Source of the DNA: Acytostelium subglobosum LB1
Taxonomy: Eukaryota; Evosea; Eumycetozoa; Acytosteliales; Acytosteliaceae
Assembly (NCBI RefSeq): GCF_000787575.1
Contig: NW_012236529.1
Span: 186,001 to 250,000 of the forward strand
DNA length: 64,000 bases
Direction: 5' to 3'
Shown here: one piece after another, positions 53,917 through 64,000 of the stretch
Numbering within the stretch: the stretch's first letter is position 1
Layout of the letters: the number at the start of each line of letters is the position of its first letter
Program-made: the position numbers and the translations under genes
The notes under the pieces: generated by a model
What the model was told of the DNA's origin: nothing
Databases searched by the model: none
What the model saw: only the letters and a program-made list of their open reading frames with translations

Positions 53917-54768
53917 TCACTGGTACTTTATCAATCCATCCTTCTTCTCATAGACTAATAGTATCTCTGTACTTCCATTATCCAACATTGGTGACAGGTA
54001 TCCAATCAATTGTTCAGGTGATGTGTATGCTGTTGGTGTCTTGTGTTCAGGATCGAATGAGTTGTAAGAGAATGATTGTGTCGTCTCCGGAGTAGTCTGT
54101 TCTTGGGATGATGATGATGGGGATTGAATGGTGGCAACACTTGAGTTATAGTTCATATTCTTGATGGCATACCAATGTCTTGAGCTCCAAAGACCATAAT
54201 ATCGGGTCCTCTGTATATTTACAATGAAGCCAAATAGTTGTACATAATCAACGTCATATAGAGCTGTTGAGTGTGTTAGGTTAGACAACATATCCATCCA
54301 TTCAATCATTGATGAGTCTGCATGCATCACGTACACTTCCGCTTATCAAACCATTTGACCTCGTAACCAAGTCGCTCGAGTGCAATTATAAGTACATTGG
54401 CATCATAGTTGCCCAGTCCACTTGATGATGTCAAATGATTGTTAGTGTCACAGTCGACCCTGTAGCCATTATGCATCAATAACATACAACATATTCTTGT
54501 GTGGATTGATCCATCCTCCAGAGTGATCAATCTCATATGCTATTCTGTCTAGTTCACTTGTATGAACTGCCTTGCGTTGTAACTACTCCCATATATATTC
54601 ATTCAATTCAATTCAATCAATCATTGTGTCAGGTATGCTGATGAGCGTCATCATCATCATCAAACTATGTCTTACTAGATTATTGATAGCATGTTGTCCA
54701 CAAAACATCCTTCTCTGCTTCTCAAAGTATTCATGTTCTTGCTGTTGCGGTTGCTGTTTGTTTTCCAT
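53917..54768 (-). CDS. Josephin-domain deubiquitinase (JOSD-like)
   Basis: Exons 54676-54768, 54488-54582, 54335-54459 and 53917-54263 join to 219 residues. A Gln-rich start precedes EYFEKQRRMFCGQHAINNL with the catalytic Cys of Josephin proteases. Further blocks are NPHKNML, GNYDANVLIIALERLGYEVK, WFDKRK, GFIVNIQ and SSRHWYAIK with the catalytic His. A Ser/Thr/Gln-rich insert separates these from the C-terminal helix (SPEQLIGYLSPMLDNG). It is nearest to JOSD1/2 in size rather than ataxin-3, since UIM motifs are absent. It should remove ubiquitin from substrates; cellular target unknown. Confidence 0.87.
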
Positions 54769-55859
54769 TATGTTTAGTACAGGGAGATAGAGATAATAGA
54801 AATAAAGTAAGAGATAGAGATAAAGATAATGTTTTATTATGTGTGTCGTCGAATGAATGAATGAATGAATGAACAAACTAGTGGTGACTCATTCATTCAA
54901 ATCACCTCTTGGAAGAACTCAAGGTCAAAGTCGTGATCAGGATAACCAGGTACGAAACTGATTGATATTGATTGTTTGTTACCTGTATCATTTGTTCGTA
55001 TTGCTCGGAGTTCTATACTATGATGGACAGTGTTGTAGAAGCATTGCCAATGATATTGATATTCTTTGTTTGAGTTTGGGTTGTTGTTTGCCAAGTCTTG
55101 TTCAACCCATTTAACAATTCATGACAACTCATTTGAGTATTCATTCATATCAATATGATACCATTCTTTGGAATAGATATTCAAAGGTATAAAACTATTT
55201 GGTCTGAATAGATTATGTGTATTACCTAAATAACTTTGATTGTATAAAGTAATACATTTATCCAAATTAGTTTATTCCAAGAAACAATTCCAAGATATGA
55301 GGATGTTCATCATCATCATACATTGGGTCAATATTTATTCTTGAAGATTGTCATATATTTGTTATACTTATATCTATATATAAATTATAATAGAATAATG
55401 GAGAATGGATATATATTTAAATAAGATCAGATTCCTTTAAGAATTACTAATCTGAATGAAGTTCACAAAGATGTTGAAGTTATTCATCAGATCAGATCGT
55501 GATTAACCAACTACGATCATACTTAAGGGCTTGACCTTTGAGGCAAAAGGTAGCATAAACACACAATTCGGTGTATTCCGATACGAATATCGATTTGGAA
55601 CCAAATCGTTGAAAAAATGATGGGCACCTCCCCATCACTCGTTGTATTCCGTGGTGGTTGGGGCAAGTACGTTTAAAAATAAGCGTCGTTAAAGGCCTTC
55701 TGCATTGTACACTTGCATCATCAGTGGGGTAATATACACAAACATCCATTCACCCGTTTGGAATGAATGAATGAATGAACGACAGGGCAACTGGTTTATA
55801 AAAGGAACAGTTCGTTGTTGTGGGTTCCAGTAGCTTAAAGAGATAGAGATATATAAATA
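54769..55859. other. Intergenic region Josephin / ABCG half-transporter
   Basis: 1.1 kb. It contains an AATG repeat (54850-54875), a probable gene remnant (54897-55350), AT-rich sequence (55370-55430), an 18-bp near-palindrome (55591-55608, arms CGATTTGG and CCAAATCG) and the promoter side of the ABCG gene. Confidence 0.4.
54897..55350 (-). pseudogene. Probable host gene remnant, family unknown
   Basis: The last 65 codons read like a real protein end (HWQCFYNTVHHSIELRAI, ISFVPGYPDHDFDLEFFQEV). The frame upstream continues with similar sequence (GNTHNLFRPNSFIPLNIYSK, EWYHIDMNEYSNELS) but is closed by a TGA just before the 65-codon end. Another coding-like stretch further upstream (INIDPMYDDDEHPHILELF) is in a different frame. 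At least two breaks are therefore present unless unseen introns intervene. No family recognised. Confidence 0.4.
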
Positions 55860-57905
55860 ATGAACGAACATCATTTAGAAATAATTAATACAAATAATAA
55901 TGGAGTTATCACTGGAGGTGCACCAGATGTCCATTTGAACAACACTGTAGTACATAACATAACATGGAGTGGTCTATCTGTAACAGTGAAGGATCGTCAG
56001 TTCAAGAAACCAAAGACAATCATTGATAATGTCAATGGTATTGTACGTGCTGGTAAGTTACACCAATTAAGTTAGAATATTGATTGATAGATAGATATAT
56101 CTAACAATCAATCAAACTATTAATAGGTGAGATATGTGCATTAATGGGTCCATCTGGTTGTGGCAAGACTACTTTGCTCAATGTACTGGCTAGACGTGCT
56201 ACCGAGGGTTCAGTTGGAAGTGTTCTTGTCAACGGATCAAACATATCCAACTCCGAGTTTAGAGATATAACATGTTTTGTTGAACAAGAGGATGCCCTCA
56301 TTGGTTCACTCACTGTCAAAGAGACCATTGACTTCTCCGCCAGACTCTCCACGAACAGGTATGTTGGTCCCATAGCCAAATCCAATGAATGGACTTGTCA
56401 TACTAACTCAATCAAACATTACGCATAGTTACTCGGTCAAAGAGAGGAAGGAGAGAGTTGAGAGTGTACTTCAATCATTTGGTTTGAAGGACCAAGCGGA
56501 TACAATCATTGGAACACCGATAAGGAAGGGTATATCTGGTGGCCAGAAGCGTCGTGTTGGTGTGGCCAGTCAACTGATAACAAGCCCAAAGATATTGTTC
56601 TTGGATGAACCAACAAGTGGTCTGGACTCTGCCGCCAGTTGGGAGGTGATCAACTACTTACGCACAGTAGCACGTAACAACAATCTAATTGTTATACTAT
56701 CGATCCATCAACCATCATCATCCACCTTCAACCTCTTTGACAAGTTGTTGTTGTTGTCTGGTGGCAGGACACATTACTTTGGACCCGTGCCCAATATCCC
56801 AACATACTTCCATGGTGCCGGTTTGATCATCCCCATACATGTCAATCCAGCCGAGTACCTGTTGGAGGTGGTCAACACAGACTTTGCTCGTGATAAGGAC
56901 ATATCAGATAGACGACTATCTGATCTCCAAACTCACTGGAGCGCATCCACTGAATCATCAGACATCGTCAATGCCATCACAGCCACACGAGAGCAAAGTG
57001 GCAACCAAGGACTCACCGGACACTCGACCGACCATCGCCCAAGTCTTGCCAGCACCACTCTGACTCTGCTTCATCGTAGTTTCCTAAAGAGCTATCGTGA
57101 TGTCATTGCTTATGGACTGCGTATTGCTATGTACACTTGTCTGGCGGTGATGATGGGCACTGTGTGGGTGCGTCTCCAGCCCACTCAATCATCAATCCAA
57201 CCATTCATCAACGCCATCTTCTTTGGCTCTGCATTCATGTCGTTCATGGCCGTCGCCTATGTGCCAGCATTCCTTGAGGACCGTCTCCAATACGTCAAAG
57301 AGCATAGCAATGGATTGTACGGCGCAACCGCATTCACAATCTCCAACTTTTTGATTGGAATACCCTACCTGTTCATCATCGCACTCGTATTCTCTGTGAT
57401 CTCCTATTGGCTCACCAACTTCCAGCCCACCGCCCAAGCATTCTTCACGTGGATCATGTGGATTTTCCTCGACTTGCTCGCCGCCGAGTCGATGGTCGTG
57501 TTGTTCTCCTCGCTCTTCCCCAACTTTGTGATCGCACTGGCACTCGTAGCATTTGCCAATGGACTATGGATGTCTGTTGGTGGATTCATGGTCCCTCCCA
57601 CAACATTGAACGCATTCTACTATTATGTGTTCCATTTCTGGGACTATCAAAAGTACGTGTTTGAAGGTATGATGGTCAATGAGTTTGCCGAACGAACTTA
57701 TACATGTGGCAACGATTGCTTCTGCATGTACAATTCAACACTTGCCGCCGAGTGTAAGATTGATGGACAAGCTGTATTAGATCAATATGGCTACGATGAC
57801 AGTACAATGGGTCGCAATGTTGGTATCCTCATCGTGATCATATTTGGATACCGTCTGGCATCTTGGGCCGTTCTAAGATTCAAGAGATCAGGATTGTATT
57901 CATGA
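55860..57905 (+). CDS. Half-size ABCG (White-type) transporter
   Basis: Exons 55860-56052, 56127-56358 and 56429-57905, 633 residues. One NBD followed by one TMD, so it must work as a dimer. Walker A GPSGCGKTT, Q-loop FVEQEDALIGSLTVKETI, signature ISGGQKRR, Walker [13 protein letters not shown] and H-loop SIHQPSS. Six hydrophobic segments follow, with the family motif GLYGATAF and a Cys-rich last loop (CGNDCFCMYNST). It resembles dictyostelid ABCG22-type half transporters, which may export lipids or small hydrophobic compounds; substrate unknown. All splice joins restore the frame. Confidence 0.93.
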
Positions 57906-58234
57906 TCATTCTTCAATATCTTGGAATAAAGTAATACTATTATTTATATATTGTACATGTATGATTGATTGACTGATTGGTTCAGTGACTGAACGTATTG
58001 AGGCTGACCCTTCCAAATATGAACTTCTTTTTTTTAGACCCCAGATACCTTTCCAAGGCTTTTTCACTAACACATCACAAACCAGATTTTTGATCAGAGG
58101 TCCTCTTTTTGGACTCAAGGTCCATTCAATCTCTTTAGAAGTAATAACTCTTATTATATATATCACTACTATTATATATAACACACTCACATCAAGTTAT
58201 TGATTGATTGATTGATCGAAGAATAATTGAGTGA
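57906..58234. other. Intergenic region ABCG half-transporter / VPS35L
   Basis: 329 bp. An AATAAAG poly(A)-like signal near 57924, a poly-T run near 58029, AT-rich sequence and an ATTG run directly before the next start. A 33-bp stretch near 58040-58110 is mixed composition without an ORF. Confidence 0.45.
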
Positions 58235-61200
58235 ATGGCTGAGAAACAACAGCAACAACAGTCTCCGCCAGCAGCGGCAGCAGCAGTGTCGCCATAGTAT
58301 GTGTCAACACAACACAACACAGCATAGCCTTTTGAAACAAACTAACTAATATATGGATGTAGTGTGTTGGCAACGAGAAAATATGATAAGGAAGCCAAGC
58401 AGTTGACTGGACGCGAGGTCGAGAGACATCCACTCATTGCAGGTGCAGCAACATTGACGACGGCAGCAGCATCAACAACAGCAGGCGACTCAACAGATAA
58501 GAAGAATGAAGATGGCAGCAGTTCAGCAAAGGCCGAGACAACAGTGGTCAATCCATTGCAGCCACAACAGGTGACAGACTTTGTAGATCCACTTTCAAAG
58601 GTGGCTAATGAGACAAAGGTCAACGACCCTCTGGCCTCATCAATCGCCACGATGGGAGGTCTCAACACAATCAAGTCATCACATCAGCAGAAACAGATGT
58701 ATCATGACGATACCTACATCCCATGGGCCACAATGAAGCCCGGCATCCTACAGCAATACACAGACGACGAGCACAATCCAATCCAAGTCGTAGGTATCTC
58801 GCGAGACACTGAGTTGGCGAGGGTGTGGCGTGCACATCACCTTACTGACGCCTCATTCCATTCATTAGTCATTCATGTCGACTGGCACATCGGGCAAGGT
58901 TAAGATATCACTCAATCGTTTGAATAAGATCTTGGAAGAGTTGGATCAGGACAGCGAGGAGAAGCAGTCCACTCAACTTACACAGACTGATGTGTTGATG
59001 GATCTCGAGACACTTCACTCTGAGTTACTCAAGGCATGGAGAGCTGAGGAGCGTGTTCGTTCGCTCAAGATTGCCATCCAGGTATGTGTCAAGTGACCGC
59101 GACTAGTCACGTGAGCACGCTCATTCATTCAATCATACTCACATACCCTCGCCACGAACAAACAGACTGCCAAGCTATTGTCCAACACATCATTAATCAA
59201 GTTCTACCCGAGCAAGTGGGTCATTGCGTCAGAGATACTGGACATCTTTGGAAACATGGTGTACGACAGGATAAAGAGCCGCTTGAAGCAGAGCTTGGAC
59301 AAGGACCCGTCAAAGAGGAACGAGCAGCTGCACATTGAGCAGGCCAAGGAGACGTGCAGGAACTGGTTCTACAAGATCGCCTCGATCCGTGAGCTGTTGC
59401 CCCGTCTCTACATCGAGATTGCCATCTTGCGCTGCTACGAGTTCATCCAGGGCGACCACAACACAGTGCCACGCGAGGTTGTCGACCGCCTCAACCAGCA
59501 GATTCGCGGTGTGGGCAACCCGCTCGTGGCCAACTACCTGCGCGCCTACCTGGCCCGTCGCGCACACGACCTCGTCCCAGAGTACAAGGCCTTTATTATC
59601 GAGGGTCTCAAGGACTTTGTCTTCTCGCAGCGTTTGTTTGAGAAGTCCAAGTATCTGGAGCAGACGCTCAAGGCACACAAGATCACGCTGACCGACTACC
59701 TGGGCCTGTACTCGCCCAGTCTCGAGTGGCTGCTGCAGTGTCTCAGCCACAACGGCAAGCAAGAGGTGCTGGAGGAGGTGCTGGCCGTGTTCCGCGAGTC
59801 CAAGAACTCGCTGCTGCTCAACCACATCATCTCGTCATTCCCTCCCGACTACATCTGCAACAACAGCACGATGTTTAGCAACTTTATCAAAGAGGCCGAC
59901 TCATTCTCCTATCCCAAGTGTCAACTGTACAGCACGTTTGGTGTCAACCTTGTGCTGGGACACCCGCCCAAGACCCAAGTGTTGACCATCCTCAACGACG
60001 TCTGGAAAGTCGTCTCTGTCTTTGAATCACTCAAAGACTACATCATGGTGGCCGAGGTCTTTATCGAATATGTATTAACTCATTGTACTGTAAGTATCAT
60101 TGTTATTGTCATGAAGGCATCCTCAACGCCCTCGACCTAACCCTCGCCCTCGCCCTCGACCCTAACCCTCGATCCTCACTCAACCAATCAATCGATCGAT
60201 CACAGATAAAAGAAACAGATACATTCTTGAAGGATATACTTAGACACATCATACCAGACAAGGCATACGAGAACCTACAGTCACACTTGCAATCGATCGT
60301 GTTGAAGATCCTGACACATGTGCAGGACTTTAACGTGCTGGTGGGCATCACCAACTTCCTGCCACTGCTCGATCTGTTCAACGGCGAGTCGCAGAAGCAG
60401 ATCAGTCGCTCGACCCTCGAGGCACTGTCCAGCTCCAACAGCACTATCTCAGACCCGGTGCTCATCAACACGTTCCTGGTCTATGGCAAGGCGCTGCACG
60501 ACTCGCTCAACAGTCTGAGCTTCCAGGACGAGGTGCGCCAGGTCACCAACGTGGTCAACGTCTGCATCGACAAGTTTGACTTTGGCAAGGACGTCGAGAA
60601 GCAGCTGAACTTCTACGTCGACTGCCGCCAGACCTTTGTCAACTTTGACGGCGTCAAGAATCGTCTGGTGTACGCGGTCGTCGCGCTGTGCCAAAAGACG
60701 CTGGCCCTCGTCAAGGGCAAGCACACCGCCAAGACGTCGGCATTCATCCGCGCGTGCATTGCCTACTGCTTCATCACGATCCCCTCGATCAACGACGTCT
60801 TTATGAAGATGAACCTGTACATGGTGTCGGCGGCCATCGCCCTGCAGAACCAGGCGCTGTCGCAGGCCGACGCGCTGCTCAAGGCGGCCATCACCTTTGT
60901 CCAGGAGATCCCGCCCATCATGGAGTACAAGCAGGTGCGCTCCACCGAGGAGTGGACTGTGTCGTACCTCAGCAACTTTGTCTCGCTGCTGGTCGTCGCG
61001 CCAGGCCATCCCGAGTCGGGCCCCTTCTACCTGGTCAAGGCGCTGCACAAGGTCGTCAAGGACTACCCATGGGAGAAGGGTACCACTGGCAAGGCCAAGA
61101 TCATGGTTCAATTGATGGGTCTCTGTTCCACATGGGCACAAGATTCACTGCCCTACCACTTTGACAAGGTCGAGTCCAACGATCATCTCTTTGCTGCCGA

Positions 61201-61609
61201 TCCAGACTTTATCAGTGAACTCAACGAACTATATGGTCTCCTAATCAAGGATGTCTTGAGTGAGCTTAACTTGTTAAAGGATGAGATTGATCCATCTGTA
61301 AGTCATTCAATCATTCTGGAATCATTCCATCTCACACTCACTAACCCAATCAATCAATACTACCAACAGACTCAAAGGAAGATGGTATACGTATGCTTGG
61401 AACTTGTCAATGTTACATTGAGTGTTGCCGAGTTGAACTCAAAGACAGCATCACTTATATTCAACTTGTACAATATGGCCAAGAAGTCCATACCGGCCAC
61501 GGCACACACTGAGCTCACCTATCTTAAGAACACACTGGCTCACATTGGTACTCTAAAGTCCAAGATGGCCAATGACCTCTACAACAAATTGAACACGATC
61601 ACTGCCTAA
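58235..61609 (+). CDS. vps35l: VPS35L homologue (Retriever/Commander subunit)
   Basis: Six exons: 58235-58296, 58363-58789, 58869-59081, 59166-60089, 60206-61297 and 61370-61609, giving 985 residues, close to human VPS35L (963). It is the large alpha-solenoid subunit of Retriever, which recycles membrane cargo from endosomes. The disordered start holds the conserved DPLSKVANETKVNDPLASSI block, used by family members to contact the VPS29/VPS26-type partners. Solenoid helices follow (TCRNWFYKIASIRELLPRLY, NPLVANYLRAYLARRAHDLV, TKIMVQLMGL-like helices). It lacks the PRLYL motif of true VPS35, which supports VPS35L. The fourth intron holds a telomere-like array. Third positions in exons 4-5 are very GC-rich. 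Confidence 0.9.
60128..60173. repeat. Telomere-like C-rich array in VPS35L intron 4
   Basis: CCCTCGACCTAACCCTCGCC, CTCGCCCTCGACCCTAACCC and TCGATCC within intron 60090-60205. C-rich on the coding strand, as in the three other intronic arrays. Confidence 0.9.
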
Positions 61610-63446
61610 AACTAAGGATCCACAACTTGTTCCACATATCCAATCCAATCCCCTCACTTCCATCACTCCATCTCTTCCATCCATCAATCATATTCATCAT
61701 ATTAAATAAAACCAATCTATATATATATCATAATTCAATTCCATCATCTGGTGATAACAAGTCCTAATCATATAATTGATTGATAAAATATTCAAATCAA
61801 TCTTATCTTTTATCTTTATATGTTGTAATAATAAATTATTATTATTATTGTAATTAGAGGTAATAATACTGAATCTTTAAACTTGATTACAAAGTATGTT
61901 AACTACTTATTATGATTATTATTATTACTAGCTTGTACTTGTTCATCTTGGATTCATGTTGACAACCCCACACCACATCACACTGTTGATCAAACAAGTT
62001 TCCCTTTTTAGGCATTTGATCAATCAAACACACACAACACATACAATCACACACAGATACAGATACTAACTTGACACAACTTGACACATGACATGTTAAC
62101 ACACGCACACACTGACACATATGTACCCGAACATCAATAATATTAAGATAATGTGTAGATGACGTCAATAATGGACAAACAAACAAACAAATGTAGTTAT
62201 TAGTTGAATCATGTTAAATGGATGGAGTGAGGGAGGGGATGTATGAACGCTGATGTCACCTGCAACAGCTTCCAAGCAATCAATTGGCTACATAAGCAAC
62301 AGTATAAGATATACAACAATCAATCAATCACTAACACACTCACACCATCCATTCACATTCAATCACACTTATTGTCATCGAGTGCCATGATTATGGCTTA
62401 AGTGAATCGATTTGATTGATGTACATACTATCTATCTTGTTAGTTCGCACACACACACACATTGCTGATGGTGATGATGGGATGGCCGGCCGGAGTATCT
62501 GGAACCGTGCGTGTCGATGATGGTCGCGACAGTTCACTAGATAGAAGGTAGGTGGATGGATGCATCCATCAACTCTGGCTTGGCTTGACTGTCAATCAAT
62601 CAATCAATCAATCAATATCGCAATTCAACTTTAAGTGAACCAATAGTGTGTCAGACTGAATGAATGAATGACGCTCAAGATAGATGTCCTCCACCTCCTC
62701 CTACTTTGGTGATGATGCTAGTTACATCTGATCACAGAGGCACTCGCGCACCATTCTCACTATCCGTGTTTCGGACTTTGTCCATCCATCCATTCTCCAT
62801 CCCTCCCCCACACCACACGAGGGACAACAACAACAATGCATTGTACGATGCTCTTGGCAAGGATACTGAATGACAGACTGTCTGACTGCAGGCCGCTCAA
62901 CGAACAAACGTTGTTTGGATAGTTTAATTTATATTATATCCAATGGATTATAGTAATGTAATAGCATCTACACAAATAATCAGTATCGATCAATCAATCA
63001 AACATAACAACTTCATATTATAATATAATATATATATATTATAAACCATCAAAAGGAGGAGGTACATAAATAAGGAAGTGTATGTATAATTGATTGTGGA
63101 CCATCCAATCAACTTAATATAGGTTGTCCTCGTCTAGCGAAGGTCACTTACCTCCACACTTCCGCGTCCAGCCGACACACACACACATACGCATACCACC
63201 CACCCACCTCAATCCAACCAACATCCAACCAACATCCAACCAACCATCCAGGCGAGTCCAGTCCAGTCCAGTCCAGTCAGTCCCGCATCTCGCCACAAAC
63301 TCAATCATTTATATATCTCTAATCCAACACAACAACCAACAACAAATAGACATTCATCAACCATCCAACATTCTATCATCATCACAATCTCCAATCAACC
63401 AACAAACAATTATACTTGACCACAACAACAAAGTATAAAATATAAG
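61610..63446. other. Long intergenic region, 1.8 kb, no clear gene
   Basis: AT-rich with AATAAA-type signals after VPS35L (61700-61860), then CACAC-rich (62030-62125) and CAAT/AATG repeat tracts (62320-62360, 62590-62670), a GC-richer patch (62480-62600) and a short ORF (62664-62873) without motifs. The part 63120-63446 is pyrimidine-rich with ATCCAACCAAC and CCAGTCCAGT repeats and is probably the leader and promoter of the CAP gene. Confidence 0.4.
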
Positions 63447-64000
63447 ATGAATGTGTTACCTTTATTGTTGGTCCTCTTGCTGGCCTTAGGCCACATGCCA
63501 ACACCCTCCATGCAGTATGGAGAGTCTGATCAGTTTGGTAACCCAACCTGGAACGAAAGAGAAGGTCATGTAATTTTGAACGCAATCAGAATGGGTAAGT
63601 CAAATTCATTCATTCATTCATTCAATCAATCAATCAGAGTGAGTCAGGAATCATTCCGGCTCACCACACCACTCACACACACTCAAACTCAAACTCAAGC
63701 AAGCAAACTAACTCGAGTTTTCCTCTCTCACACTTAGCCCCTCGCGAGTTTGTAAATAAGTATTTCCCAAAGTTTATGTCTGACGGCTTTTTGGACGCCG
63801 TACGCTTCCCTGCTGTGGACCCTGTATATATGAGTAATGTCAACAGCTTGGCGGCACGCGCCCACTCAATTGATATGGCCGACAACAACTGTCTCCGCAT
63901 GGACGACTGCAACGGCACGTCATGGGCAGAGCGCATCCAGAAGCTTATAACACCCGACTGCATGGGCGGCATCTTTAGCGAGGTGATCGCCGGTGGTATC
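63447..64000 (+). CDS. Secreted CAP/SCP-domain protein (5' part, runs off right edge)
   Basis: Exon 1 is 63447-63594 and exon 2 is 63738 onward. Signal peptide MNVLPLLLVLLLALGHMPTP, then LNAIRM joined to APREFVNKYFPKF, the dictyostelid version of the CAP-domain first helix. NSLAARAHSIDMADNNC and CNGTSWAERI correspond to the second conserved CAP block, with the His as a likely metal or active-site ligand. CAP proteins are extracellular, often lipid-binding; role here unknown. Four cysteines in the visible part suggest disulfides. The 3' end is outside the window. Confidence 0.82.

Noticed and set aside
55492-55749. 85-codon Cys-containing ORF on the minus strand
   Set aside because: No family resemblance and it overlaps a palindrome and promoter-like sequence; kept only as part of the spacer description.
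60449-61141. 230-codon ORF on the minus strand within VPS35L
   Set aside because: It arises from the GC-rich third positions of exon 5 and has no motif; the + strand frame carries the conserved solenoid protein.

Overview
The window is nuclear DNA from a dictyostelid social amoeba. The evidence is the gene content: F-box-like/FNIP-repeat proteins, B-box/kelch-like proteins, dictyostelid ABCG transporters, a GPI-type cysteine-rich surface protein, and polyQ/polyN tracts. Genes are compact and split by short GT-AG introns of about 50-140 bp, many with a CTAAC-like branch point and runs of TTGA or AATG tetramers. Base composition is not as AT-rich as in D. discoideum, so a more GC-balanced relative (for example near Acytostelium) is possible, but the species cannot be fixed from sequence alone. 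No rRNA, tRNA or CRISPR was recognised.

Layout. 1-5.7 kb: the start of MED14 (leftward) diverges from a full-size ABCG transporter. 5.7-16.9 kb: a cluster of three leftward FNIP genes, interrupted by a 4.68-kb island (7447-12126) that holds pieces of a virus-type family B DNA polymerase, two zinc-finger ORFs and a Pro/Ala-rich ORF. The island is bounded by a 344-bp direct repeat with 3 mismatches. A cysteine-rich surface protein lies between FNIP genes 2 and 3. 17-24.5 kb: a coiled-coil unknown, three tandem B-box/propeller paralogues (the middle one without its B-box) and an F-box-like gene. 24.9-32.2 kb: pescadillo, a HINT nucleotide hydrolase, a TMEM135-like protein and a Mis18-domain protein. 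32.6-35.9 kb: two SDR paralogues flanking an unrecognised four-exon gene. 37-41 kb: an Erf4-like two-TM protein, a TM9 protein and a decayed duplicate of its 3' end. 41-49.9 kb: an ARL6IP4-like SR protein, an EH-domain protein, mitochondrial uL24, MAK16 and a Zn2Cys6/PAS transcription factor. 52-64 kb: a TauE/SafE-type transporter, a Josephin protease, a half-size ABCG transporter, VPS35L (Retriever) and the start of a secreted CAP-domain protein.

Two features stand out. The first is the virus-like island and its long, nearly identical flanking repeats. The second is a family of short telomere-like arrays (GGGTTA/GGGCGA variants). Four lie in introns, each C-rich on the coding strand, and three lie G-rich just upstream of each kelch-like paralogue.

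Most genes are ordinary housekeeping genes: transcription (MED14), ribosome assembly (pescadillo, MAK16), mitochondrial translation (uL24m), membrane traffic (VPS35L, TM9, EH protein) and transport (ABCG, TSUP). They do not form a shared pathway. Several have single-base frame breaks in otherwise conserved reading frames, which look more like draft-assembly errors than decay.
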